Source: Pseudomonas sp. DY-1
Lineage (GTDB): Bacteria > Pseudomonadota > Gammaproteobacteria > Pseudomonadales > Pseudomonadaceae
Length of the DNA stretch: 64,000 bases
Reading direction: 5' to 3'
NCBI RefSeq assembly: GCF_003626975.1
Contig: NZ_CP032616.1
Span: 2,914,001 to 2,978,000, forward strand
Shown: positions 1 to 7,188 of the stretch, piece after piece
Layout of the letters: the number at the start of each line of letters is the position of its first letter
Position numbering within the stretch: position 1 is the first letter of the stretch
The notes under the pieces: model-generated
Seen by the model: only the letters and a program-made list of their open reading frames with translations
What the model was told of the DNA's origin: nothing
Databases searched by the model: none
Made by a program: the position numbers and the translations under genes

Positions 1-249
1 ATGGATGCACTCCCTGATGAGGCTTTAGCCGATGTCGTTTTCTGCTACCGTGACTCTTTACAGGGTGATAGCAGGTTACTGCGCCTATCGGACCTTCAAG
101 ATTATGCAGCCTTGGTATCCCAAGGGCCTTTAGGTGAGCTGATCACTAACGGAATAGTTGATCGTTTCGTCAAATCCCCTGTCACCCCGGAAGACAAGAA
201 GAGAAAGGCGCTTGACTGGTTGACCCGCATGCAGGGTGTCGATCAATGA
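1..249 (+). CDS. Small unknown protein upstream of a PIN-like gene (possibly cut by window edge)
   Basis: The reading frame is open from base 1, where an ATG happens to sit, so the true start may lie outside the window. The visible 82 residues are mostly acidic and helical-looking, with a positively charged stretch near the end (PEDKKRKALDWL). I recognise no family. It ends in a four-base ATGA overlap with the PIN-like gene that follows, so the two are translationally coupled. Small gene plus PIN-like gene is a common toxin-antitoxin layout, which makes an antitoxin or partner role an inference only. Confidence 0.55.
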   Translation: MDALPDEALADVVFCYRDSLQGDSRLLRLSDLQDYAALVSQGPLGELITNGIVDRFVKSPVTPEDKKRKALDWLTRMQGVDQ

Positions 250-728
250 GTGCCATTTGCTTAATCGATACAAGTATCTTTCTTAATATCCTGAATGTTC
301 CTGGGAGAAATAATGAGGTCGCACAAGTAACTCAAAGTTATCAAGAATATGTGGAGCTTGGCTGTACGTTTATTCTTCCTATGGCAACCATTCTCGAAAC
401 CGGCAATCATATTGCGCAAAATGGCAATGGCGCAGTTCGACTGTGTACAGCAAAGCGCTTTTGCGAAGCAGTTGCAGGGGCTTTCTCCGGCGAGGCTCCA
501 TGGCGGCCAAGCGAATTTCCCAACAGCTCAGAAGTGACTTCTTGGATTAATGAATTTCCGCCCCTTGCGGGCCAGAACAAGTCGCCCTCAAAAACAACGG
601 AAGGAACCAGTTTCGGAGATCTCAGCATCATAAAAGAATATGAAAAATGCCTTCGTAAATTTAGCATGTCCGAAGTTTTCATCTGGTCCCTGGACTCCGA
701 CCTGTGCAACTACCATCGAAAGCCCTGA
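246..728 (+). CDS. PIN-like domain protein (possible RNase toxin)
   Basis: This 160-residue protein begins with a hydrophobic strand ending in an aspartate (CLIDTSIF, Asp8). It then shows a glutamate in a helix (Glu51 in ATILETGNHI), an aspartate at FGDLSII (Asp125) and another in SLDSDL (Asp150/152). That spacing of acidic residues is the pattern of a PIN-like nuclease, which usually cuts RNA with a metal ion. It overlaps the preceding small gene by four bases. The central region is longer than in minimal VapC toxins, so it may belong to a divergent PIN group. The function is inferred from the motif pattern; no close family is recognised. Confidence 0.55.
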   Translation: MSAICLIDTSIFLNILNVPGRNNEVAQVTQSYQEYVELGCTFILPMATILETGNHIAQNGNGAVRLCTAKRFCEAVAGAFSGEAPWRPSEFPNSSEVTSWINEFPPLAGQNKSPSKTTEGTSFGDLSIIKEYEKCLRKFSMSEVFIWSLDSDLCNYHRKP

Positions 729-929
729 TACTGTTTAGAGTACAGATTTGGTCTCGCTCACGTGCATCCCGAGACAGAGGTGAGTGACAGCTTTTGGCCG
801 AGTTCTGCCGTTGGTGAGAGGCGGCTTTCGGCAGCCAAAAACGCCCATTCTGGCCGGGTCAGCATTCGAGTTAGGACATTGTCGGAAAAAGATCTGTCAC
901 CTGTTCTGATCGCTGGACCACCCACCACT

Positions 930-1753
930 TCATCCCGGGACTCCAGGATGGCCAGTCTGCTGCGGTAGAGCCTTGAATACGCATCGGAAGTAGTGGGGTT
1001 GGTCACAAGAAGAACAGTGTCGCACTTCATCATCCAGTGGGGCTGGGAGGGAGTTTTCAGCTTCACAGCGGGTACAGCGATAATCGAAATAGTGAAGCCT
1101 TTTAACCTTCAACGTGCTCCCGAACCCCTTGATTCTGTATCGAGCTGGACAGGCCGAGTTGTAGCACTCTAATTCGGCCTGAGATCGATTTGCTCGCCAC
1201 TGAAATAAATTGCTGTGCCACATTTGTCACAGGGGACGTGAGCCGTGATGGTGAAGCTCATTACCATGCTGGAGTCCGCAACGTACTCTAGCCTCTCCAG
1301 AATGTTGCTGAGTGATGGCGCGTCTGGCGGAGTGGCGCTGTCCTGCTCGAAAAGAGCGGGAACATGAAGAAACTTGCCGAGCTTGTTGTAGTTCTTGTTC
1401 AACCATTGAACTGTCAATGCACGCGCCTCACCCAGATCTGTCCAGTCTCCTAACGGAGACCCATCCTCTGCGACCGAGCTAATCGACATCGACACGCTTT
1501 GATCTGCTCGCGGTTCAAAACCCAACAGGAGCTTCATGGCTTTGTTGGGCTGCCATGTGCGATACACCTCGGGAGGGTTTTTTCCGGCTAGTTGAGAAAG
1601 CTTCGCGTAAACGATCTTCTCAATGGCGAAGCGCATTTCCAAGCATGCGTACCGAAGTGAGACTTCGTCTCCGGCCCTCAAAAGCGTCCGTGCCCGTTCT
1701 AGATACTCTGCCACATTGAAAACGTCCACCTTCCACTCCCATCGCCTGCCCAA
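930..1753 (-). pseudogene. Frameshifted helical/zinc-ribbon protein downstream of the ubiquitin-like operon
   Basis: Two minus-strand frames read as one broken gene. The first (1753 or GTG 1729 down to 1169) has a helical N-terminus reminiscent of HEPN-type helical domains and ends just after a CDKC motif at a TAG stop. The other frame, entered close to 1175, continues with ECYNSACPARYRI and then two more CxxC pairs (CTRC, CSSC), ending at 930. Joined, they give a CxxC-x20-CxxxxC zinc ribbon followed by a second one, which makes biological sense only with a one-base shift. It lies 51 bases after the DUF6527 gene on the same strand, so it may be a fifth member of that operon. Either the gene is decaying or the sequence has an error. 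The family is not identified. Confidence 0.5.
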
Positions 1754-1804
1754 TGCTTTCGCACCACGCGCTCACCCCAATGCAGAAGTCATGTTCATCT
1801 TCTT

Positions 1805-2158
1805 CTAACGCCCGCTGTCGCGACACCATTCAACATCTCCATTTCTAATCCAATAGTGCCCTCGGCAGGCGTTCAATTGACGGACTGACGGAAACACAGT
1901 CGGGCGACTGAGCCAATCTGAAGACAATCTCCAACTAGGCCTGGTCTTGGGGTTAAGAGATAGCTGCATTCGGTTCCCACATCCACAAGGACAGATGAAG
2001 CAGGCCCATTTCTCCTTACCACCACTTTTCACTAGCACTAGCTCACCAGCTGTGAGCTCTTCTGGAGCAGGATGGCGATCGACAGTCCTTAAAAGGTATC
2101 TAGGAGGTCGAATTACCCGCAATGCGACCATGACGTTTCTGACAAAGTGCTTCAGCAT
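1805..2158 (-). CDS. DUF6527-type zinc-binding protein of the multiubiquitin operon
   Basis: This 117-residue basic protein has a cysteine cluster (CFICPCGC, about residues 53-60), then SLNPKTRPSW, and a distal HYWIRNGDVEWC. This is the layout of DUF6527, a small zinc-binding family known to sit beside bacterial multiubiquitin, E2 and E1 genes. Its biochemical role is unknown; it could be a zinc adaptor or ligase-like partner, which is inference. It begins three bases after the stop of the JAMM-E1 gene, so it is the fourth cistron of the operon. The N-terminus has a hydrophobic/basic segment, but I do not call it a signal peptide. Confidence 0.72.
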   Translation of the reverse strand: MLKHFVRNVMVALRVIRPPRYLLRTVDRHPAPEELTAGELVLVKSGGKEKWACFICPCGCGNRMQLSLNPKTRPSWRLSSDWLSRPTVFPSVRQLNACRGHYWIRNGDVEWCRDSGR

Positions 2159-2161
2159 GAT

Positions 2162-3574
2162 CTAGCCCACTCGATCAAGGAACGGCTCAATGTCACCGCG
2201 CCCCCAGTAAGTCATATCAGTACAAATCGGGCAGTTTGGATTGTGTAGCGCTCCTGGTTTTCGATCCTGGAGAAGGTCAAATCGCCGGACTCTCTGCCAA
2301 GTCCACCCCTGTTCACCCCGAAAATTTGTTAATCCTTGGAGTAACTCATCGACTGCCAAACAAGCAGTTGCTGTTGTGAAGGTCACAACAGCAGGAGCGG
2401 GGTTATCTCCACCCCGGACATATGCTTCTCGCTTTCTACGCTCATGCTCTTCGGGGTTGTGACGCCGAAGGCTTTCTTCGCGCGCGCGAGTAGGGTTAAC
2501 AATGCCTCGACACAGCAGGCAAGATGAGCCCGGCACAAGAATCGTGACTCGACCGCTCAGGTCCAGCATTCCAACGTGCTGCTGGCCTGGTTGAATGGCC
2601 AACCCCATATCGATGACCGGGATGAGGTAGAAGTACGCCAATCTGTTAAGCATCAATCGCCCATCGTGATCGTCGGTGCAGCCAAAAATCACGTCGCAAG
2701 ATTTCAGCGCGTCCCGGCACTCGGGAGATCCAATCCAACTCCTGATCGGCACCACGCGCACCCCAAGGGCAAGTTCGGTGATTTCACGTGCAAGCACTTC
2801 CACTTTGGGGCGCATAGCGTCGGCATCCGCTCTCCTTGCTCCATGCAGACGGTTGAGATTTGTAACCTCAACAATGTCCTCATCGAAGAGGACTATCTGA
2901 CCTACACCCAAGCGTGCCAGGAGCAGTGCTGTCGGACTACCCGTTCCGCCACAGCCAACGATTCCTACTTTGAGCCCTCGGAGCCGCGTATTGATAACAG
3001 GCCCGAACGCTAGCGCTTGGCGGGCGAACGCTTCATTTTGGGGGCATTGCCCATCGGTGACATCAAACACCTTCAGATTACGTCCGATAACTCGAACAGG
3101 ATTGATCGCAATTGGCTCCAGGTCGTTTAGCCAAACACGAGCACGGACCTCGTCCGCCCCGGCCAGCACAATGCTAACCATTACGGCACCAGCGCCGTTA
3201 CGGTTTCGCGCCAAGCGAAACAACTCTGCTTCATTGATGCCATCTTGCTCGGAAAACGACGCAGGTCCGTTTGGGTGCGTATGGACCACGCCCACTACCA
3301 GATTTTCATTGGCCGCGCGCTTGAGCAGCCGGATGAAAGACTGCGTAGACCATGTAACGTGAACCGGGCTGCTGGATATCCAGTCCTCTTCCGGAACGGC
3401 AATCACCTCATGCGAGCTATAACGAGTCCGGCTACGACGATCCCAGGGGTCAGAGGTGATAAGGGCTTGGCCAAAAAGCACATAAGCTGCGGCCTCGCTG
3501 CCATCCTCTCGATGTGTCAGTTCGCGGAGCTGCTCAAGATGCTGCTCCTGAAGCGTCAGGTCCGTAAGAGTCAT
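2162..3574 (-). CDS. JAMM (JAB) isopeptidase-E1/ThiF adenylyltransferase fusion
   Basis: This 470-residue protein joins two enzymes of ubiquitin-like chemistry. Residues about 20-150 are a JAMM metalloprotease with Glu27, His98, His100, Ser108 and Asp111 in exact HxH-x7-SxxD spacing, so the zinc site looks intact. Residues about 190-460 are a ThiF/E1 domain with the GCGGTG nucleotide loop (207-212), a DEDIVEVTNLNR segment, FGCTDDHDGR, and two CxxC pairs (CLLC, CPIC) for structural zinc. The E1 half should adenylate the C-terminus of the ubiquitin-like protein; the JAMM half should cleave it from targets or trim it. It overlaps the E2 gene by four bases (ATGA). The fusion keeps activation and removal in one polypeptide. 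Confidence 0.88.
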   Translation of the reverse strand: MTLTDLTLQEQHLEQLRELTHREDGSEAAAYVLFGQALITSDPWDRRSRTRYSSHEVIAVPEEDWISSSPVHVTWSTQSFIRLLKRAANENLVVGVVHTHPNGPASFSEQDGINEAELFRLARNRNGAGAVMVSIVLAGADEVRARVWLNDLEPIAINPVRVIGRNLKVFDVTDGQCPQNEAFARQALAFGPVINTRLRGLKVGIVGCGGTGSPTALLLARLGVGQIVLFDEDIVEVTNLNRLHGARRADADAMRPKVEVLAREITELALGVRVVPIRSWIGSPECRDALKSCDVIFGCTDDHDGRLMLNRLAYFYLIPVIDMGLAIQPGQQHVGMLDLSGRVTILVPGSSCLLCRGIVNPTRAREESLRRHNPEEHERRKREAYVRGGDNPAPAVVTFTTATACLAVDELLQGLTNFRGEQGWTWQRVRRFDLLQDRKPGALHNPNCPICTDMTYWGRGDIEPFLDRVG

Positions 3575-3951
3575 GCGGCCACCTCCATTGCGGTCTCAAT
3601 TCGCTTCAGCATGGTCCAGATACCATCGATACCCGGACGCCAGTGATTGTTATGCCGGGACCATCGTTGCCAGGATTGCCCCAGATAGGAATGCGCTACG
3701 TCGGCTGCTCGAGGGTAGGTGGTGGAACTTGCCAACTTGAGCCAAGGCAGTGTGTAAAACATGTCTGGTGCACTGTCCGGGTAACTCGTTGGCAGCAGGA
3801 TAAGCACGTCCGCTGCCGGCGCGTCGAAGTGCCCCACCGGCAGAGAAACATTTTTCAGAAGGAGGGCCTTCTGGCCCTCTGCTTCGACTTCCTGAAAATC
3901 CACGCCTCGATCGTCCAAATAGCGACGGCATTTGAGCGGGAGGAAGGACAT
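3571..3951 (-). CDS. Prokaryotic E2 family E-like protein
   Basis: This 126-residue protein carries the E2-like core signature LLPTSYPDSAPDMFY followed by WQRWSRHNNHWRPGIDGI near the C-terminus, as in the Prok-E2_E family found with multiubiquitin proteins. In a normal E2 a catalytic cysteine follows the YP motif and accepts the ubiquitin-like protein from E1. Here the only cysteine is Cys8, far upstream, so a standard thioester transfer is not evident. The conserved Trp/His motif may mark another active site or a binding role (inference). It starts three bases after the multiubiquitin stop and overlaps the E1 start, so it is the second cistron. Confidence 0.82.
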   Translation of the reverse strand: MSFLPLKCRRYLDDRGVDFQEVEAEGQKALLLKNVSLPVGHFDAPAADVLILLPTSYPDSAPDMFYTLPWLKLASSTTYPRAADVAHSYLGQSWQRWSRHNNHWRPGIDGIWTMLKRIETAMEVAA

Positions 3952-3954
3952 AGA

Positions 3955-4476
3955 TCAGCCCTCCGTGGTTTCGACGATGCCAGTGAAGAAGCGCTCAACA
4001 CCCGGCCGCGACAAATCGAAGAGCTCCTGATCGCCGATGCGCAGGTCTTCACCGCGGTGAACCTCCAGCCACACCCCGTACGTCGCGAGATCAACCGCGG
4101 CCAGCTTCTTTAGCGTGAGGCCGGAAATGCGAGTTCCGCCCCATTCGAAGTTGCGGCCATCGAGTTCGAAGCGGAACGAACGATCGTTGCGGAAGATCAG
4201 AAACGCCTCAACTCCGCGAGTCCGTAGGTCGGTAGTCTCATCCGGACGGAGCTCTTCCAGGAGTCCGCTGGAGAGCACCTGAAACACCAGATGCTCTTCG
4301 GCCGGACGAGAGCCAGCAGCTTCCAGGATCTGACGACCGGTTGGCACCGGATCCTCCAGCGTGACAGGGTGGTATTCCAGTTGCTCGTTGCCAACTTGGA
4401 TCAAGTAGGGACCATGATCACGTACGCCCCGACCCGAGCGGACCGCATCTTTCACATCTTCGATTTCACCATTCAT
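3955..4476 (-). CDS. Multiubiquitin-domain protein (two tandem ubiquitin-like folds)
   Basis: From the ATG at 4476, preceded by a Shine-Dalgarno-like AAGGTG, this gives 173 residues. After a charged N-terminal tail (1-22) there are two beta-grasp repeats, about 24-96 (PYLIQVGNEQL to AFLIFRNDR) and 101-165 (FRFELDGRNFEW to RFFTG), as in the Multiubiquitin family. The protein ends ...TTEG, so a single glycine is exposed without processing. It is the first gene of the ubiquitin-like operon and presumably the modifier that the E1 and E2-like partners act on. An in-frame start further upstream (4515) would add 13 residues but lacks a comparable ribosome site. Confidence 0.82.
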   Translation of the reverse strand: MNGEIEDVKDAVRSGRGVRDHGPYLIQVGNEQLEYHPVTLEDPVPTGRQILEAAGSRPAEEHLVFQVLSSGLLEELRPDETTDLRTRGVEAFLIFRNDRSFRFELDGRNFEWGGTRISGLTLKKLAAVDLATYGVWLEVHRGEDLRIGDQELFDLSRPGVERFFTGIVETTEG

Positions 4477-4520
4477 AGCTACACCTTTTCCGTAAGCAGT
4501 CGAGGTTACGACCATGTGCG

Positions 4521-4585
4521 TAATTTATAGCTATTTTTTAGCTAGTCAATAGCTTTGACGTGGCTGTTTTTTGGTGATAACGTCA
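4521..4585. promoter_or_regulatory. Back-to-back promoters with three 11-bp-spaced TAGCT repeats
   Basis: The 145-bp gap between the multiubiquitin gene and the RHH gene holds two promoter-like pairs. Rightward: TTGACG (4555-4560), 17 bp, TAACGT (4578-4583). Leftward: TTGACT (complement of 4544-4549), 16 bp, TAAATT (complement of 4522-4527). TAGCT occurs at 4528, 4539 and 4550, exactly 11 bp apart, covering the leftward promoter and abutting the rightward -35. Ribbon-helix-helix repressors typically bind short repeats at such one-turn spacing, and the first rightward gene encodes one. TGACGT/ACGTCA also form an inverted pair (4556-4561, 4580-4585). Confidence 0.6.
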
Positions 4586-4621
4586 CTGGATCATCCATAA
4601 ATTCGCCCGAAGGATTCACCA

Positions 4622-4837
4622 ATGGCTGCTGCCAAAAAGACCATGACTCTGAACCTGACAGATGCAGAGATGGCCGCTCTGGAGGAGCTTTGTGAGAAGA
4701 AGGATCTCAGCAAGACCTCTGTGGTCCGTCAGGCCTTGCGTCTATATCAGCTGATCGAAGCGAGGATGGAGAAGGGGGATAAGCTGTTTTTTGAGGACGA
4801 GAAGACCAAGCAGAAAGCAGAGGTCATGATGCTATGA
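4622..4837 (+). CDS. Ribbon-helix-helix (CopG/Arc-type) DNA-binding protein
   Basis: This 71-residue protein has a lysine-rich start, a short beta strand (KTMTLNLT) and two helices (AEMAALEELCEK and KTSVVRQALRLYQLIEARM). That is the RHH fold, which binds DNA as a dimer through its strand. The start ATG at 4622 has AAGGA twelve to eight bases upstream. It overlaps the acetyltransferase gene by four bases (ATGA), the usual antitoxin-toxin coupling for RHH-GNAT pairs such as TacA-TacT. It is the best candidate to bind the TAGCT repeats just upstream and so control both divergent operons (inference). Confidence 0.75.
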   Translation: MAAAKKTMTLNLTDAEMAALEELCEKKDLSKTSVVRQALRLYQLIEARMEKGDKLFFEDEKTKQKAEVMML

Positions 4838-5451
4838 CGATCAGCACTGTCCCTCTCTGGCAGCCCAGCACCCAGTCATGGGTAGAAGCCAGCCTTCAAC
4901 CTATAACTCAGAAGGATGCGTCTGACTGGGTACAGTACTGGGTACCTGCCATCCAAAACGGATTGCAGCAAGCCACGATCCGAGCCGCCAGCGTTGACGT
5001 GGGGCAAATCCCACGCTGGAACTGGAAAGACAAAATTGAGGCGATCCATGGATTGCTCAGCAAAAACGGGTTCAGCATCACCTATGAGGGTGTGACTCAA
5101 GGGCTCATGATTTACGACCTATCAGTACATCGGTGTCGTTTGGAAGAGCAGAAAGGAAAGGATCTCGTCTATGTTGAGTACTTGGAGGTCGCTCCCTGGA
5201 ACCGCAATGACCTTATGCAGGGGCAAGCAAGGTTCGGCGGCATAGGCAGCACCCTTTTAGCGGCAGCAATTGAGCTAAGTCGACAAGAGGACTTCAAAGG
5301 GCGCATAGGTCTTCACTCACTGCCGGGGTCTGAATCGTTCTACGCCTATGGCGGTATGTCGGACTTGGGAGTAGATGAAAGTTCTGAAGGCCTACGATAT
5401 TTCGAGATGACAGCAGAACAAGCAACTGCTTTCTTTCGGAAGGGCGATTAA
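4834..5451 (+). CDS. GNAT-family N-acetyltransferase
   Basis: This 205-residue protein has a GNAT core in its second half: strand VYVEYLEVAPWN, then the acetyl-CoA loop QARFGGIGSTLL (about 128-139), then RIGLHSLPGSESFYAYGGM near the C-terminus. GNATs move an acetyl group from acetyl-CoA to an amine. With an RHH gene directly upstream it could be a toxin of the TacT/AtaT type, but it is longer than those and its N-terminal 90 residues are of unknown kind. It is followed after one base by an XRE gene. Its target could equally be a protein of the neighbouring ubiquitin-like system; that is speculation. Confidence 0.7.
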   Translation: MTISTVPLWQPSTQSWVEASLQPITQKDASDWVQYWVPAIQNGLQQATIRAASVDVGQIPRWNWKDKIEAIHGLLSKNGFSITYEGVTQGLMIYDLSVHRCRLEEQKGKDLVYVEYLEVAPWNRNDLMQGQARFGGIGSTLLAAAIELSRQEDFKGRIGLHSLPGSESFYAYGGMSDLGVDESSEGLRYFEMTAEQATAFFRKGD

Positions 5452-5452
5452 T

Positions 5453-5935
5453 ATGAAAATTGAAATTACTAAAGAATGGATGCGTCGAATGGCGACGATA
5501 GAGGAAAACTCTGTTATAGGTGCAGGCCTAGTTGCTAGAGACCCCGCCGCAAAATCTTTTAAAGATTTTATAGTTCCTCCAGTAGATGAAGCAAATTTAG
5601 CATTCGGGCGCTTCGTTTGTCTGATGAGAAGAAAACAGGGGCTAAGCTTAGAAGGATTAGCTGAAAAAGCTGACATTGAGCTCTCCGATCTCGTAGAAAT
5701 CGAAGGTGATACTAGGCATAGGCCAGAGCCTAGAACCGTTTATCAACTAGCCAGTTATTTTCACATAAACAAATCCAATCTAATGCAAATAGCTGGATTA
5801 TCTACAAGAAGAGACGAAAGGTTAGTAAATGAGTCCGTGAGATTTGCAGCTCGCTCAGATCCATCAGCATCACTATCCAAAGAAGAAAGTAGCGCACTGG
5901 ATGCGTTTATCAGGGCGCTAGATAGCCAAGAGTAA
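5453..5935 (+). CDS. XRE-family helix-turn-helix protein partnered with ImmA
   Basis: The 160-residue product has an N-terminal extension of about 50 residues and then a lambda-repressor-type helix-turn-helix (about 52-105: FVCLMRRKQGLSLEGLAEKAD to YQLASYFHINKSNLM). It starts one base after the GNAT stop and lies eight bases before the ImmA-type peptidase gene. XRE-ImmA pairs are known from mobile elements, where the peptidase cuts the repressor upon stress. The coding sequence is AT-richer than the surrounding chromosome, with many AAA and ATA codons, suggesting recent transfer. Confidence 0.75.
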   Translation: MKIEITKEWMRRMATIEENSVIGAGLVARDPAAKSFKDFIVPPVDEANLAFGRFVCLMRRKQGLSLEGLAEKADIELSDLVEIEGDTRHRPEPRTVYQLASYFHINKSNLMQIAGLSTRRDERLVNESVRFAARSDPSASLSKEESSALDAFIRALDSQE

Positions 5936-5943
5936 GGATACCC

Positions 5944-6873
5944 GTGACTAAAAGCTTAATAGTTTCTCCAAAAACAGCAAAAGATATCGACAGTAGAATC
6001 GATAGAGTGTTGAAGGGGCTGGGTTATCCTGAACCGCCGCTGCGACTGGAAGATGTTAGGGAGCTTTTGAGGCTTGACTTGAGGTTTTACACGGCTGATA
6101 ACCCAGGCTACCTTCAAGAGGTCACGAATCGAATATTTGTTGGCACGAAACAAGTCTTTCAGCGACCAGCTCTATTGATGGACGCCATCAGCAAGCTTTC
6201 GCTGCAGGCGCTTTATTTACCTGACCGTAAAAGAATCCTTCTCGACGACAATGTACCTAAATTAAAGCACCGCTGGAACGAAGCTCACGAAATTGGACAC
6301 AGCTTACTGCCATGGCACCAGGAAATGATGCATGGAGATGATGAAAATACCTTATCTCAGCACTGCCATGAACATATAGAGCTGGAAGCAAATTTTGCAG
6401 CTGCACGGCTATTATTTTTGCGTGACAGATTTACTGAAGAGGCCCGCGCAATGGCCGAGAAATTCGCTTCAATCAAGAGCCTTCAAACCGCTTACGGTAA
6501 TACATTATCCACCACCCTTTACCGTTTTGTTGAATGCATCGGCACTGAAAAACCAGTTGTTGGCGTTATATCAGGACATCCACATATTTCAAAAAGAACG
6601 GACAAATTTGATGCAGCCAATCCCTGCAGGCATTTTATTCAGTCACCAGCATTCGCTCAGAAATTTTCTAATGTATCGGAATTAGAGGTTTTCAAATCAA
6701 TTTCGGCATATTGTGGTAGACAAGGTGGAGGCATTCTTGGGGAGGACGAGGTTTTCCTTGAGGATGATAACGGCCAAAAGCATATTTTCCGTTTCGAAAC
6801 TTTTTATAACCGATACGATTGCCTTACCTTAGGAGTCCATCTGGCCCCTGCAAAAAGCCCTATATTCTTTTGA
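5944..6873 (+). CDS. ImmA/IrrE-family metallopeptidase
   Basis: This 309-residue protein starts at GTG 5944 with AAGGA eight bases upstream. The zinc motif HEIGH lies at residues 115-119 and is followed by an HEHIELEANFAA helix that offers further metal ligands, as in ImmA/IrrE peptidases. The C-terminal ~120 residues form a separate domain that may sense a signal. The family cleaves XRE-type repressors in integrative elements, so the gene upstream is the expected substrate. Like its neighbour it is AT-rich. It is the last gene of the RHH-GNAT-XRE-ImmA operon. Confidence 0.82.
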   Translation: MTKSLIVSPKTAKDIDSRIDRVLKGLGYPEPPLRLEDVRELLRLDLRFYTADNPGYLQEVTNRIFVGTKQVFQRPALLMDAISKLSLQALYLPDRKRILLDDNVPKLKHRWNEAHEIGHSLLPWHQEMMHGDDENTLSQHCHEHIELEANFAAARLLFLRDRFTEEARAMAEKFASIKSLQTAYGNTLSTTLYRFVECIGTEKPVVGVISGHPHISKRTDKFDAANPCRHFIQSPAFAQKFSNVSELEVFKSISAYCGRQGGGILGEDEVFLEDDNGQKHIFRFETFYNRYDCLTLGVHLAPAKSPIFF

Positions 6874-7188
6874 TTCATGAAAGGGGAGCGACAAGGTTCT
6901 CCCTGATGCCGTGGAAGTCGCTATTTGAGCAACGGATGGGTCAGCAGATTGCCACGACGGTATGTGGCGATTGGGTGTCGCGAGAGGTTGGGCAACAACG
7001 TGGGCCTGTTGCCTGAGCCGCAATTCAGTGTGAGCTGTCGTCGTCCGTAATAACGTTCAACCCTGAAAGCGCTTGCCATACTTTCAGACGTTTTTTTGGT
7101 CGACGGCGCGCACGTTTCGCTCCCAAATCGGACGCTTATTCAGGTGGATGACAGGATATCTGAGAGGCGCTTACGTAGCGCCAAGTGA
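6874..7188. other. Gene-free stretch after the ImmA gene
   Basis: About 315 bases with no convincing gene on either strand. Short open frames here lack ribosome sites and protein-like composition. The text resembles degraded insertion-element flanks, in line with the inverted repeat that starts directly after it. Confidence 0.4.

Noticed and set aside
788..846. Imperfect hairpin CTTTTGGCCGA...GGCAGCCAAAA as a terminator or mobile element
   Set aside because: Arms match only partly and there is no T-run; it may be a degraded relative of the inverted repeat at 7.2 kb, but this is too weak to annotate.
758..1066. Minus-strand frame of 102 codons beside the zinc-ribbon frame
   Set aside because: It overlaps the cysteine-rich frame, which has regular CxxC pairs, and itself has no protein-like composition or ribosome site.
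1805..4476. CBASS system
   Set aside because: E1, E2-like and JAMM genes are present but no CD-NTase or effector gene lies nearby, and the multiubiquitin gene points to a different family.
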